Positions 51,723-60,761 of a stretch of DNA of 64,000 bases are shown here, in pieces (positions within the stretch are counted from its first letter, which is position 1; every line of letters starts with the position of its first letter). The stretch covers positions 62,001 to 126,000 of the forward strand of contig CAMCHQ010000006.1 in assembly GCA_945874765.1 (NCBI GenBank), read 5' to 3'. Source of the DNA: an uncultured Clostridia bacterium (lineage in GTDB: Bacteria; Bacillota; Clostridia; Oscillospirales; Acutalibacteraceae). The notes under the pieces were generated by a model, which was not told the DNA's origin, ran no database searches, and saw only the letters and a program-made list of their open reading frames with translations. The position numbers and the translations under genes are program-made.

Positions 51723-53951
51723 TTGTTAAACGAGGAACAAAGCGTATATACAGACGATTATGACGACGGATTTAATGACTTTTTTAAAGAAATAAAGGAA
51801 AATCCGCAATATGACAGCGAGAGAATTAAAAAGGCTTATGACCTTGCACGTGATGCACATAAAAATCAGCGCAGACGTTCGGGTGAGCCGTATATTATGC
51901 ACCCTGTTGCCGTTGCCCAAATTCTTTATAAACTCGGAATGGATAATGAGTGTATTATAGGCGCTCTCTTGCACGATGTTGTCGAGGATACACAGTACGA
52001 CCTTGATTATATCAGGCAGGAGTTCGGCGACGAGGTTGCACTTCTTGTCGACGGCGTTACAAAACTCGGTCAAATTCCGCTTTCCACAAGGGAAGAGGTG
52101 CAGGCTGAAAATATAAGAAAAATGTTTATCGCAATGAATGAGGACGTTCGTGTTATCATTATTAAACTTTGCGACAGACTTCATAATATGCGAACTTTGC
52201 AGCATATGCCGCCTTATAAGCAAAGGGAAAAGAGCCTTGAAACGCTTGAAATTTATGCCCCGATTGCTCACCGTTTAGGTATTCGTCCTATTAAGGAAGA
52301 GCTTGAAGATTTGGCAATTTATTATCTTGACCCTATTGCATATAAGGAAATTGAGAAAAATCTTTCTATGAAAAAGGAGCAGGGTGAAAAATTCCTTGCC
52401 GATATAACTAAGCAGATAAGCGATAAAATCACCCCTGTTATGAAGCACGTTCAAATTACTTCCCGCGTTAAATCCGTTCACGGAATTTTCCGTAAGGTCT
52501 ATATCAAGGGCAAGGATTTTGAGCAGATTTTCGATATCTACGCCGTTAGAATTATTGTTGATACAATGATTGACTGTTATAACGCACTCGGTATTGTTCA
52601 CGATATGTTCAAACCGCTTCCGGGCAGGTTTAAGGATTATATTTCAATGCCTAAGCCTAATATGTATCAGTCGCTTCATACAACCGTTCTCTCCGATAAG
52701 GGCGTTCCTTTTGAAATTCAAATTCGTACTTGGGATATGCACCGTACGGCTGAATACGGTATCGCCGCCCACTGGAAATATAAACTCGGCAGAGGCGGTA
52801 AGGACAGTATCGATTCCCGCCTTGAATGGATTCACCGTATGATTGAGCACGGAAACGAAACCGATACTCCCGAGGAACTCGTTACTACAATCAAGGGCGA
52901 TTTGTCAAGCGATGAGGTTTACGTATTTACTCCGAAAGGCGATGTTAAAGCGCTTTCCAAGGGTGCAACGGTTATCGACTTTGCTTATGCAATTCACTCT
53001 GCCGTCGGCAACAAGATGGTCGGCGCTAAGGTAAACGGTAAAATCGTTCATCTTGACTATAAAGTTAAAACAGGCGAGATTGTTGAGGTCTTGACCTCTA
53101 ATGCTCAGGGCAAAGGACCGAGCCGTGACTGGCTTAAAATCGTCACAACAGGAGAGGCGAGAAGCAAAATCCGTTCTTGGTTTAAAAAGGAAAAGCGTGA
53201 CGAAAATATTGTTCAGGGTAAGGCGGAGGTTGAGCGTGAGCTTAAACGTAACTTTATCCGCTTTGAGGAAAATGAGGACTATATTAAATTCGTAACACGT
53301 ATTGCGGAAAGACAGCATTTTACAAATATTGACGATTTCTATGCGGCTGTCGGATACGGCGGAATACAGATATCCCGTCTTATGCCCGGTATCAAAGACG
53401 AATTTAACCGTAATTGGAGAGTTCAAAAGGAAGAGCCTCCAAAGCCTGCCGTTGCAAGCACAAATACTCTTGATAAGCCACGTACTTCCAAGGACAGCTC
53501 CGGTGTTGTGGTTGAGGGAATAGATAATTGCCTTATTAAAATGGCTCGTTGCTGTTCTCCTATCCCGGGTGAGGAAATTGTCGGCTTTATCAATCGTGGA
53601 ACAGGTCTTACAATCCACAGAAGAGACTGCGTAAACGTACCCGACGATTTAAAAAACTGTCCCGAACCCGAGAGGTGGGTTAATGCCCATTGGGACAGCA
53701 GTGTTAAAGTTGACGCACGTTCAACCATTGACGTTTATGCTATCGACCGTGACGGAGTAGTTCTTGATATAACCACTTGTATGGCTGCCGCACACGTCAA
53801 AATTCATTCAATCAATGCCCGTCCTATCAGCGAGGGTAATTGCTTAACCACTATGACAATTACAGTCAATTCAAAGGAACACCTTGATTCAATCGAAAAA
53901 TCTCTTCGTAAAATCGAGGGCGTTTATCATATAGAAAGGTCGGCGTTTTAA
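51723..53951 (+). CDS. relA: Bifunctional (p)ppGpp synthetase/hydrolase, RelA/SpoT family
   Basis: 742 residues from a TTG directly after the recJ stop; AGGGAAGA lies upstream. Controls the stringent response. HD hydrolase (about 45-150) with HPVAVAQIL and ALLHDVVEDT; synthetase (about 240-350) with GRFKDYISMPKPNMYQSLHTTV; TGS (about 400-460) with VYVFTPKGDVKAL; a CC/zinc-finger region with ARCCSPIPGEEIVGF; and ACT at the end (about 665-742). Both catalytic sites look intact. Typical Firmicute Rel; the usual downstream dtd gene follows. Confidence 0.97.
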   Translation: MLNEEQSVYTDDYDDGFNDFFKEIKENPQYDSERIKKAYDLARDAHKNQRRRSGEPYIMHPVAVAQILYKLGMDNECIIGALLHDVVEDTQYDLDYIRQEFGDEVALLVDGVTKLGQIPLSTREEVQAENIRKMFIAMNEDVRVIIIKLCDRLHNMRTLQHMPPYKQREKSLETLEIYAPIAHRLGIRPIKEELEDLAIYYLDPIAYKEIEKNLSMKKEQGEKFLADITKQISDKITPVMKHVQITSRVKSVHGIFRKVYIKGKDFEQIFDIYAVRIIVDTMIDCYNALGIVHDMFKPLPGRFKDYISMPKPNMYQSLHTTVLSDKGVPFEIQIRTWDMHRTAEYGIAAHWKYKLGRGGKDSIDSRLEWIHRMIEHGNETDTPEELVTTIKGDLSSDEVYVFTPKGDVKALSKGATVIDFAYAIHSAVGNKMVGAKVNGKIVHLDYKVKTGEIVEVLTSNAQGKGPSRDWLKIVTTGEARSKIRSWFKKEKRDENIVQGKAEVERELKRNFIRFEENEDYIKFVTRIAERQHFTNIDDFYAAVGYGGIQISRLMPGIKDEFNRNWRVQKEEPPKPAVASTNTLDKPRTSKDSSGVVVEGIDNCLIKMARCCSPIPGEEIVGFINRGTGLTIHRRDCVNVPDDLKNCPEPERWVNAHWDSSVKVDARSTIDVYAIDRDGVVLDITTCMAAAHVKIHSINARPISEGNCLTTMTITVNSKEHLDSIEKSLRKIEGVYHIERSAF

Positions 53952-53954
53952 TTT

Positions 53955-54407
53955 ATGAAAGCAGTAATTCAAAGAGTAAAACATTCTTCTGTCACCGTTG
54001 ACGGAGAAATGATAAGTAAAATAGATAACGGCTTTATGATTTTACTCGGCGTTATGGACGGCGACACTGAAGAGGACGCAGACAAACTTGTTAAAAAAAT
54101 CCCTGTTTTGAGGATTTTTGAGGACGAAAACGGCAAAATGAATTTGTCGCTTCTTGATGTGTCTGGAGAAATACTCCTTGTATCTCAGTTCACCCTTTGC
54201 GCCGATTGCTCCCACGGCAGACGACCGAGTTTTACTAAATCCGCACCGCCGGCTGAGGCAAACGCACTTTATGAATACGTTGCTAATGAGCTTGAAAAAT
54301 CAGGTGTAAAATCCGTTAAAAAAGGAATTTTCGGCGCAGATATGAAAGTCGATTTGCTCAATGACGGCCCTGTTACAATAATTTTAGACAGTAAGGAATT
54401 GAAATAA
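53955..54407 (+). CDS. dtd: D-aminoacyl-tRNA deacylase
   Basis: 150 residues. Removes D-amino acids wrongly attached to tRNA. Seen: AVIQRVKHSSVTVDG, GFMILLGVMDGDTEEDA, LVSQFTLCADCSHGRRPSF and NDGPVTIILDS, which are the SQFTL and GP motifs of the active site. Usual neighbour of relA. Stop overlaps the next ATG by one base. Confidence 0.97.
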   Translation: MKAVIQRVKHSSVTVDGEMISKIDNGFMILLGVMDGDTEEDADKLVKKIPVLRIFEDENGKMNLSLLDVSGEILLVSQFTLCADCSHGRRPSFTKSAPPAEANALYEYVANELEKSGVKSVKKGIFGADMKVDLLNDGPVTIILDSKELK

Positions 54408-55027
54408 TGTTAAGTGTTAAATCAGCCACGTTCGGCGCTATTGAAAATAACTGTTATCTTATAACAGATGAAAAAACAAATAAAAGTGCCCTTGTCGACT
54501 GTACCGAGGACAGCGACAAAATGATGAATTTTATCAAGGGCGCTCAGCTTGAATATATTTTGCTTACCCACGGTCACTTTGACCATATCGGCGGTGTTAA
54601 GGCTGTCAAGGCTAAAACAGGCGCTAAAGTTGTGATTTCAAAAGAAGACGAGCCTATGCTTACCTCGTCAAAATTAAGTCTTGCGGCATTTTGCGGCGGT
54701 GTTCAAAATAATACCGAAGCCGATATTTTAATTTCCGACGGTGATATCATCACTTTGGGTGAAAGTAAAATCAAGGCTATTGCAACTCCGGGTCATACAA
54801 AAGGCGGCTTTTGCTATGTGTGCGACGATAAAATATTTACGGGCGACACTATGTTCTTTTGCTCGTGCGGCAGAACCGATTTTCCCGGCGGCTCACCGCT
54901 TGAAATTGTGCAAAGTCTTAAAAAAATCGCTTCTCTTGACGGCAATTTTACTGTATATCCCGGTCACGACCGTCAGTCAACACTTGACTTTGAACGTGCA
55001 AATAATCCATTTTTGAATAGAGCATAA
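54407..55027 (+). CDS. MBL-fold metallohydrolase (glyoxalase II-like)
   Basis: 206 residues. Metallo-beta-lactamase fold with LTHGHFDHIGG (HxHxDH) near 53-63, ATPGHTKGG near 124, FTGDTMF and the closing YPGHDRQST. Belongs to the small glyoxalase II-like proteins that often lie between dtd and hemZ in Clostridia. Substrate not identified; thioester or persulfide hydrolysis are typical for relatives. Confidence 0.9.
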   Translation: MLSVKSATFGAIENNCYLITDEKTNKSALVDCTEDSDKMMNFIKGAQLEYILLTHGHFDHIGGVKAVKAKTGAKVVISKEDEPMLTSSKLSLAAFCGGVQNNTEADILISDGDIITLGESKIKAIATPGHTKGGFCYVCDDKIFTGDTMFFCSCGRTDFPGGSPLEIVQSLKKIASLDGNFTVYPGHDRQSTLDFERANNPFLNRA

Positions 55028-55030
55028 TTT

Positions 55031-56458
55031 ATGATTTTAAAAGTAATTAATCACGATTTTATATATGATATGAAAAATCTTTGCACCGTCTTTTTCCCTT
55101 GGGAGAAAATTAAGGATGAGGGCGAAGATAATATTGAGGTTGAAACTAAGGCGCAGGGTAATGAATTTTATGTTTTTGCCCGCCTTTTTGATAAAGAAAT
55201 TTCCAAAAAGCATATTTTAAAAGAGGGGGAGGACGCTCAAACCGAAATGTCCGTTCTTCTTTATAATGTATTAAGTGAACTTACGGGCTTTAAACCGCCT
55301 TGGGGTATTCTTTTCGGCGTTCGCCCGGCTAAACTTATGCACCGCTTTGCAAACGAAATGGGAGAGCAGGCGGCAAGGGATTATTTTATCAATACTTTTC
55401 TTGCAACACCGCAAAAAACCGATTTGGCAATTGAGGTTATGCACCACGAAAATAAAATTATTTCCCTGTCGTCTCACAATTCTTTTTCGCTTTACGTTTC
55501 AATTCCGTTTTGCCCTACAAGGTGTGCTTACTGCTCTTTCGTTTCCCATTCTATTGAAAGAACACATAAGCTTCTTGAACCGTATGTCGACCTTCTTTGC
55601 AAGGAACTTGAAAAAACGGGGCGGGTGGCAAAATCTCTCGGTTTAAGGCTTGAAACGATTTATTTCGGCGGCGGAACACCCACCACTCTTTCAGCTACAC
55701 AGCTTTCAAGGCTTTTTGACGTTATTGAGAAGAATTTTGACTTGTCAACTCTTCGTGAATATACTGTTGAGGCAGGCAGACCCGATACCGTAACTGAGGC
55801 TAAACTTACGGCGTTAAAGAGTGCGGGAGTAGGAAGAATTTCAATTAATCCGCAGTCGTTTAACGATACTGTTTTGGAGGCTATCGGCAGACGTCATACA
55901 TCACAGCAGACAATTGACGCTTTTAATCTTGCAAGAAAGTGCGGTTTTGATAATATCAATATGGACCTTATTGCAGGGCTTCCCAAAGATACGCTTTCAT
56001 CATTTAAAAACAGTGTCGATACCGCCGTGTCACTCGGTGCAGAAAGCGTAACCGTTCATACCCTTGCTATGAAATCGGCGGCTTATATGGTAACAAGGGA
56101 AAATGCTTACGATATTTCCGATAAAATTTTAACCTTTGATATGGTGGAATATTCAAATTCCCGACTTAAATCAAACGGCTATTATCCTTATTATATGTAC
56201 CGTCAGTCCAAGTCTGTCGGCAATTTGGAAAATGTCGGCTGGTGCAAGGATAATATGGATTGTCTTTATAATGTTTATATGATGGATGAAACACATTCCG
56301 TTTTCGCTGTCGGTGCTGGCGCCGTAACAAGGCTTAAAAATCAGGACACCGGCAAAATTGAGCGCATATATAACTTTAAATATCCATATGAATATATTGA
56401 CAGATTTGATGAAATTCAAAAGCGTAAAGATTTAATTGAAAAATTTTATATAAAATAA
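55031..56458 (+). CDS. hemZ: Radical SAM protein HemZ (coproporphyrinogen dehydrogenase-like)
   Basis: 475 residues. N-terminal clostridial HemZ domain (about 1-155), then a radical SAM domain with CPTRCAYCSF near 160 (CxxxCxxC), YFGGGTPTTLSATQL near 212, EAGRPDTV, SINPQSFND and NMDLIAGLPKDT. The C-terminal HemN-like region follows. Annotated as an oxygen-independent coproporphyrinogen oxidase, although the heme role of HemZ is not firmly shown and such proteins occur in organisms without full heme pathways. Confidence 0.9.
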   Translation: MILKVINHDFIYDMKNLCTVFFPWEKIKDEGEDNIEVETKAQGNEFYVFARLFDKEISKKHILKEGEDAQTEMSVLLYNVLSELTGFKPPWGILFGVRPAKLMHRFANEMGEQAARDYFINTFLATPQKTDLAIEVMHHENKIISLSSHNSFSLYVSIPFCPTRCAYCSFVSHSIERTHKLLEPYVDLLCKELEKTGRVAKSLGLRLETIYFGGGTPTTLSATQLSRLFDVIEKNFDLSTLREYTVEAGRPDTVTEAKLTALKSAGVGRISINPQSFNDTVLEAIGRRHTSQQTIDAFNLARKCGFDNINMDLIAGLPKDTLSSFKNSVDTAVSLGAESVTVHTLAMKSAAYMVTRENAYDISDKILTFDMVEYSNSRLKSNGYYPYYMYRQSKSVGNLENVGWCKDNMDCLYNVYMMDETHSVFAVGAGAVTRLKNQDTGKIERIYNFKYPYEYIDRFDEIQKRKDLIEKFYIK

Positions 56459-56467
56459 AGATTAAAT

Positions 56468-56481
56468 ATACCAAATGGTAT
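56468..56481. promoter_or_regulatory. Perfect 14-bp palindrome next to a promoter
   Basis: ATACCA-AA-TGGTAT abuts the -35 box of the promoter at 56481-56509. The half-site resembles ATACCA-AAA-TGGTAT in the XRE operator at 25218-25238, with a spacer shorter by one base. Confidence 0.55.
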
Positions 56482-56509
56482 TGCAATACTTTACGCATTG
56501 TAATATAAT
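56481..56509 (+). promoter_or_regulatory. Sigma-A promoter for the coiled-coil gene
   Basis: TTGCAA at 56481-56486 and a perfect TATAAT at 56504-56509 are spaced by 17 bases, with the gene start 19 bases downstream. Confidence 0.75.
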
Positions 56510-56527
56510 TAGTGCGAGGTGGTAATA

Positions 56528-57001
56528 ATGGCTATAAAACTTAGTGAGCTTTTTGGCTCGATGGATGAAGCATTTAATAATCCAAAGCTTGAAGAAATGT
56601 TTAATAAGACTAAAGACGTTGCCGAAAATATGAGCAAGAAGAGTGCCGAAAGACTTGAAATCAGCCGTAAAAAGGTTGAACTTCTTGACGCTAAGGCTAA
56701 ACTTGCAAAGCTTTATGAAAAATTCGGTAAACTTAATTATGCCAAATATATAGGCGACGAGGTTTCAGATGAGGAACTTACGGACTGCGCCAATGCAATT
56801 GCCGATAATAAGGAGAAAGTTGAGCTTTACTCAGCCGAGATTGAAAAGGCTAAGGCAGAGTTTAACGAGTCTATGGCAAATATGGCTAAAAAGACTAAGG
56901 AAGCTTTTACGCAGGATTGTAACGCTAAGCCGGAGGCTGAGGCAGACGCAGTCGAAGTTGTTGAAGCAAAGGACGTTGAGGTTAAAGACAGCGACGAGTA
57001 A
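56528..57001 (+). CDS. Soluble coiled-coil protein, unknown function
   Basis: About 157 residues from the ATG at 56528, chosen because GAGGTGG lies six bases upstream (the GTG at 56519 falls within it). Almost fully helical: charged heptads from about 25 to 125, then a Glu/Val/Asp-rich tail ending DSDE. No membrane span or zinc motif. It has its own strong promoter and terminator, so it is a single-gene unit. Family not recognised; proteins like this lie near HemZ in other Clostridia by my recollection, which I cannot confirm here. Confidence 0.7.
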   Translation: MAIKLSELFGSMDEAFNNPKLEEMFNKTKDVAENMSKKSAERLEISRKKVELLDAKAKLAKLYEKFGKLNYAKYIGDEVSDEELTDCANAIADNKEKVELYSAEIEKAKAEFNESMANMAKKTKEAFTQDCNAKPEAEADAVEVVEAKDVEVKDSDE

Positions 57002-57018
57002 AACTTAACAGGAATTTT

Positions 57019-57056
57019 AAAGAGCAATCGTTTCGGTTGCTCTTTTATTTTTTGTT
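57019..57056 (+). terminator. Rho-independent terminator after the coiled-coil gene
   Basis: AAAGAGCAATCG pairs with CGGTTGCTCTTT around a 3-base loop, then T-rich sequence. Confidence 0.85.
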
Positions 57057-57068
57057 TGGGTGATTTGA

Positions 57069-58715
57069 TTGAAAAAGAGTATTAAAGAAAAGTATATTTC
57101 AAGTGCTTTTTTGCTTCTTGTGTCAACTGTAATTGTTAAAATAATTTCCGCTTTGTATAAAATTCCGCTGACCTCGTATATCGGCGCAACAGGCAGGGGA
57201 TATTTTTCAATCGCATATAATCTTTGCCTGCCTATCCACGCTCTGACTATGGGCGCTTTTCCTATCGCTATGTCAAAACTTGTCAGCAAATATAATGCAA
57301 GCACAGATAAGATGAAAATTTCGGCACTGAAAAAGGCGGGTAATAAACTGTTTTTCTTTGCCGCTTTTTCGGGACTTCTTGTAATGCTCATTGCCGCAAA
57401 ACCGTACAGTGAACTTATTTCCTCATCACCTAAGAGTATTTATACGATTTTTGCCCTTGCGCCAAGCGTGTTTTTCTGTTGCCTCGGTGCCGGAAGACGT
57501 TCGTTTGCCGAGGGATTTATCGATATGAAACCGACCGCCGTTTGCCAAATTATCGAAGCCGTTTTCAAAATGGTGTTCGGACTTCTTTTTGCCCGCTTTT
57601 CTATGAGTTATTTTATGTCAACTTATTATGAATTCGGTACTGTTTTGGGTGTTAATTATGAAAGCGAAAGGCAGGCACTTTCCGCAATTTATCCGTTGAC
57701 CTCTGCCTGCTCAATGCTCGGCGTAAGTCTCGGCGGTTTTGCGGGATATGTTTATGTAAGCGTTTATGTAAATTCTCATTATAAAATGCCAAAACCCGAT
57801 AAAGACCTTACAAAGCAAATGTATAACGAACTTGCCTCTTTTTCGTTTCCTCTCCTTTTTGCAACGGCGGTTCAAAGCGTGTCGCAGTTTTTCGATACCT
57901 CGTCAATTCAATATGCTTTAACTCTTTGCGATAAAAGCGCACTTTCAAAAGCGTATAATTATTTTGACAGCGATATTTTTACATATGTGTTCGGTATTTA
58001 TTCCTCTTGCCTCGATTTTAAAAATTTAATTCCCGGTATAGTTATGGCTCTCGGCGTGACCGCTGTTCCCGCCGTCAGCTCGGCATATGAGAGTAATTCC
58101 CCAAAATTTAATCTTCTTTTAAACAGCATTTTGAAATATACAAGTATTCTTTCCTGCTTCGGCGGTTGCGCTCTCGCACTTTTTCCCAATGAAATACTCT
58201 CGCTCATTTACGGCAATTCAAACGGCGATATCGCTAAATGGGGCAGTGATATTTTGTTTTATCTTGCAATAACCGTTTTGCCGTGCTGCCTCGCTTCAAG
58301 CTGCGTTTTCTGCACTCAGTCTTTGGGACTTTCCAAAAAAACGGTTATGCCTTTTGCCGTGTCCGGAGTTTTAAGAGTTATATTAAACGTTATCCTTTTG
58401 CCGAAAATGACGATTAACATATCCGCCTGCGCTCTGTCTAATTTTGCGGGATTTTTGATAATTCTTGTTTGGAATATGAAAATTATTTCAAAAAATACGG
58501 GCGCCGTGTTCAGTATAAAGGATATATTTGTTAAGCCTGTTATTTGCTCTTCTGTAGTATTTTTTGCGGTGAAATTTATAAAAGAAGCGTTTTTTACTCA
58601 AATTTCTTCTCTTCTTACTTTGACAATTTGTGCTGCAATTTGTGCATTTTTGACATTTATTTTACTCCTTTTATTTAAATGTGTGCGTATAAGCGATATA
58701 ATATCCGCCAAATAA
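57069..58715 (+). CDS. MATE/MOP-type lipid flippase, SpoVB/MurJ-related
   Basis: 548 residues, TTG start after GGGTGATT. About 14 membrane spans typical of the polysaccharide biosynthesis/MOP superfamily, with opening KYISSAFLLLVSTVIVKIISALYKIPLTSYIGATGRGYFS-type pattern seen in SpoVB of Clostridia (residues about 7-45). Relatives flip lipid-linked oligosaccharides, including lipid II or spore cortex precursors. Next to mazG and the yab sporulation genes, a SpoVB role is favoured, but Amj/MurJ-like functions cannot be excluded. Confidence 0.85.
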   Translation: MKKSIKEKYISSAFLLLVSTVIVKIISALYKIPLTSYIGATGRGYFSIAYNLCLPIHALTMGAFPIAMSKLVSKYNASTDKMKISALKKAGNKLFFFAAFSGLLVMLIAAKPYSELISSSPKSIYTIFALAPSVFFCCLGAGRRSFAEGFIDMKPTAVCQIIEAVFKMVFGLLFARFSMSYFMSTYYEFGTVLGVNYESERQALSAIYPLTSACSMLGVSLGGFAGYVYVSVYVNSHYKMPKPDKDLTKQMYNELASFSFPLLFATAVQSVSQFFDTSSIQYALTLCDKSALSKAYNYFDSDIFTYVFGIYSSCLDFKNLIPGIVMALGVTAVPAVSSAYESNSPKFNLLLNSILKYTSILSCFGGCALALFPNEILSLIYGNSNGDIAKWGSDILFYLAITVLPCCLASSCVFCTQSLGLSKKTVMPFAVSGVLRVILNVILLPKMTINISACALSNFAGFLIILVWNMKIISKNTGAVFSIKDIFVKPVICSSVVFFAVKFIKEAFFTQISSLLTLTICAAICAFLTFILLLLFKCVRISDIISAK

Positions 58716-58737
58716 TATAAAAAATCCGCTTAAATAC

Positions 58738-58766
58738 TTGCAAATTTGGTGAAGTTATAGTATTAT
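58738..58766 (+). promoter_or_regulatory. Candidate promoter for mazG-hup
   Basis: TTGCAA at 58738-58743 and TATTAT at 58761-58766 with a 17-base spacer, about 35 bases upstream of the mazG GTG. Confidence 0.65.
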
Positions 58767-58800
58767 TTAAATTGACAAGTTAATCAGGGAGCGTGTTAAA

Positions 58801-59628
58801 GTGGATTTTGAATTTAAAGATAAATATGATATCAATGATTTGATTTCGCTTATTGCACTGCTTCGAGCACCGCAAGGTTGCCCTTGGGATCGTGAGCAAA
58901 CTCATACTTCAATTAAAAATAATTTTATTGAGGAAACGTATGAGGTAATTGAAGCGATTAACCAAAACAGCACATCAGGTTTAAGGGAAGAGTTGGGTGA
59001 TGTGCTTTTGCAAATTGCTCTTCACTGTGAAATGGAAAGTGAAAAGGGTAATTTCGATTTTAATGATGTTTGCGATGAACTTTGTAAAAAGCTTATTGTT
59101 CGTCACCCTCACGTGTTCGGTGATAAAGTCGCAAATAATACCAAAGAAGCGCTTGACAGTTGGGACAGCGTTAAGGAAAGCCTAAAGGGTACTAAAACCG
59201 CTTCAAGTAAGATGGACAGTATTCCTATTGAACTTCCGGCTCTTATGCGTGCCCAAAAGGTTCAGTCCAAAGCTGCAAAGGTCGGCTTCGATTGGGATAA
59301 TCAAGATGGTGCTTTTTCAAAACTTAATGAAGAGATTAACGAGTTGAAAGTTGCGCTATCGCATAACAGTCAAGCTGAAATTGAAGATGAATTCGGCGAT
59401 GTTCTTTTTTCCTGCGTCAATGTTTCACGTTTTATCGGTGTTGACAGTGAAGAGGCTTTAAAGGCTTCTACAGATAAGTTTATAACCCGATTTAAAATAG
59501 TTGAAAAATTGGCTGATGAAAAGGGAATTGATATGAAAAATTCTTCTATTGATGAGCTTGATGATTTGTGGGATAAAGCAAAAGAAATATTAAAAGCCGA
59601 CAATTCGGCAATAAACGGAGGAAATTAA
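58801..59628 (+). CDS. mazG: Nucleoside triphosphate pyrophosphohydrolase MazG
   Basis: 275 residues, GTG start after GGGAGCG. House-cleaning NTP pyrophosphatase, two MazG domains. The first has [22 protein letters not shown] and [15 protein letters not shown]; the second has [19 protein letters not shown] and [13 protein letters not shown], each supplying the EExxE...ExxD metal pattern. One base separates its stop from the HU gene. Confidence 0.95.
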   Translation: MDFEFKDKYDINDLISLIALLRAPQGCPWDREQTHTSIKNNFIEETYEVIEAINQNSTSGLREELGDVLLQIALHCEMESEKGNFDFNDVCDELCKKLIVRHPHVFGDKVANNTKEALDSWDSVKESLKGTKTASSKMDSIPIELPALMRAQKVQSKAAKVGFDWDNQDGAFSKLNEEINELKVALSHNSQAEIEDEFGDVLFSCVNVSRFIGVDSEEALKASTDKFITRFKIVEKLADEKGIDMKNSSIDELDDLWDKAKEILKADNSAINGGN

Positions 59629-59629
59629 A

Positions 59630-59902
59630 ATGAACAAGACAGAACTTGTAGCAGCAGTAGCTGCAAAGGCAGAACTTTCAAAGAAGGACGCAGAAGCAGC
59701 AGTAAACGCTGTATTTGATTCAGTTAAGGATGCTCTCGCTGAGGGTGATAAGGTTTCTCTTATCGGTTTCGGTACTTTCTCAGTAAAGACTCGTGCAGCT
59801 CGTACAGGTCTTAACCCACGTACTAAGGAAACAATCGAAATTCCTGAATCAAAGGTTCCTGCATTCAAGGCAGGTTCAGCTCTTAAGGATGCTGTAAAGT
59901 AA
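59630..59902 (+). CDS. hup: DNA-binding protein HU
   Basis: 90 residues, RBS GGAGG. Nucleoid protein: [22 protein letters not shown], the GFGTF turn, then the beta-arm [16 protein letters not shown] and [13 protein letters not shown]. Codon use is unusually uniform (GCA, GAA, AAG, GTT), as expected for a highly expressed gene, and visibly different from mazG upstream. Likely also has its own transcript. Terminator follows. Confidence 0.97.
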   Translation: MNKTELVAAVAAKAELSKKDAEAAVNAVFDSVKDALAEGDKVSLIGFGTFSVKTRAARTGLNPRTKETIEIPESKVPAFKAGSALKDAVK

Positions 59903-59918
59903 TTTTGTTGATTTTAAC

Positions 59919-59945
59919 GGGGTGTCTTTTCAGACACCCTATTTC
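59919..59945 (+). terminator. Terminator after HU
   Basis: GGGTGTC and GACACCC pair around TTTTCA, followed by TATTTCTTTTT. Confidence 0.83.
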
Positions 59946-59960
59946 TTTTTAAGGTGAATT

Positions 59961-60200
59961 ATGAGATTAGATAAATATTTAAAAGTGTCGAGAATAATTA
60001 AACGCAGAACTGTTGCAAACGAGGCTTGCGACGCAGGCAAGGTTGAGGTCAACGGCAAGGTTGCACGTGCCTCATATGACGTCAAAGTCGGCGATACAAT
60101 CAAAATCACTCTCGGCGCAAGGGAAAATTCATATAAAGTTCTTGCAATTAACGAGCACGCTCTCAAAGAAGACGCCGCTAAAATGTACGAGTCATTATAA
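59961..60200 (+). CDS. rqcP: S4-domain RNA-binding protein RqcP (YabO)
   Basis: 79 residues. S4 domain: MRLDKYLKVSRIIKRRTVANEACDAGKVEVNGK, then ASYDVKVGDTIKITLG. RqcP works with RqcH in alanine tailing on stalled 50S subunits in Firmicutes. Followed by yabP, yabQ and divIC, the conserved order of this neighbourhood, which supports the assignment. Confidence 0.92.
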   Translation: MRLDKYLKVSRIIKRRTVANEACDAGKVEVNGKVARASYDVKVGDTIKITLGARENSYKVLAINEHALKEDAAKMYESL

Positions 60201-60445
60201 AGCCTCCCCCCTTTTTGGGGGAAGGTGTCGACGAAGTCGACGGATGAGGGGAAAACTGCGGTTGCGCTACTGAAAACTTGCACCGTAGGGGCAACCATCG
60301 GTCGCCCGTTTCTCAAACACGGAATTCCATTCGGGGTCCCCGACAAATTGAAAATTTGGTGGGGAAAAGGAGAAAGGAACGGAGTGTTTATTATGAATTT
60401 CTTTCGACGTTGTAGGGCAGGGGCTTGCTCCTGCCGTTTTTTTGT
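60201..60445. repeat. Cluster of interspersed palindromic elements between rqcP and yabP
   Basis: Most of this 288-base gap is made of repeat-like palindromes. 60203-60224 is a C-run/G-run hairpin (CCTCCCCCC ... GGGGGAAGG) followed by the self-palindrome GTCGAC-GAA-GTCGAC at 60227-60241. 60282-60308 is a copy of the ACCGTAGGGGC element with arms GGCAACC/GGTCGCC type. 60338-60364 pairs CCCCGACAAATT with AATTTGGTGGGG. 60416-60443 pairs GGCAGGGG with CTCCTGCC and ends in Ts, so it may terminate. Composition is far more GC-rich than the neighbours. No gene seen; the short open frame here is repeat-derived. Confidence 0.7.
60282..60308 (+). repeat. Interspersed palindromic element, copy 3
   Basis: ACCGTAGGGGCAACCATCGG and the following TCGCCC match the elements at 35228-35253 and 36655-36678 with a few changes. 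Confidence 0.7.
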
Positions 60446-60488
60446 TATATTTATATCATCACACGCATAAAATTATTTAGGTGATTTT

Positions 60489-60761
60489 ATGGATAACAAC
60501 GTTGATATGAACCATTTGCTGACGCTTGAAAACAGGGAACATTTAACCTTGACGGGAATAAGCGACGTCGACTCTTTTAATGAAGAGGAAATTATTGCAA
60601 TATCCCCATGCGGCGAACTTACGATAAAAGGTGAACTTTTGCATATCGAGGAACTTAATTTGGAAAAAGGGACAGTTACGCTCAGTGGAAAAGTTACTTC
60701 TCTTTTGTATAGCGAAAAGTTTTCCTCCACTTCTCTTTTAAAGAGGCTTTTCGGTGGCTGA
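60489..60761 (+). CDS. yabP: YabP-like sporulation protein
   Basis: 90 residues, start after TTAGGTGATTT. YabP/YqfC family: LENREHLTLTGISDVDSFNEEEIIAIS, then GELTIKGELLHIEELNLEKGTVTLSGKV, ending in LLKRLFGG. Expected in spore coat/cortex formation. Its 3' end overlaps yabQ by eight bases. Presence with yabQ supports a spore-forming ancestry of this genome. Confidence 0.88.
   Translation: MDNNVDMNHLLTLENREHLTLTGISDVDSFNEEEIIAISPCGELTIKGELLHIEELNLEKGTVTLSGKVTSLLYSEKFSSTSLLKRLFGG

Noticed and set aside
52905-53618. 237-codon minus-strand frame
   Set aside because: Antisense to relA across conserved TGS and zinc-finger parts; product is low-complexity.
60225-60470. 81-codon frame between rqcP and yabP
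   Set aside because: Built entirely from palindromic repeat elements; no RBS.
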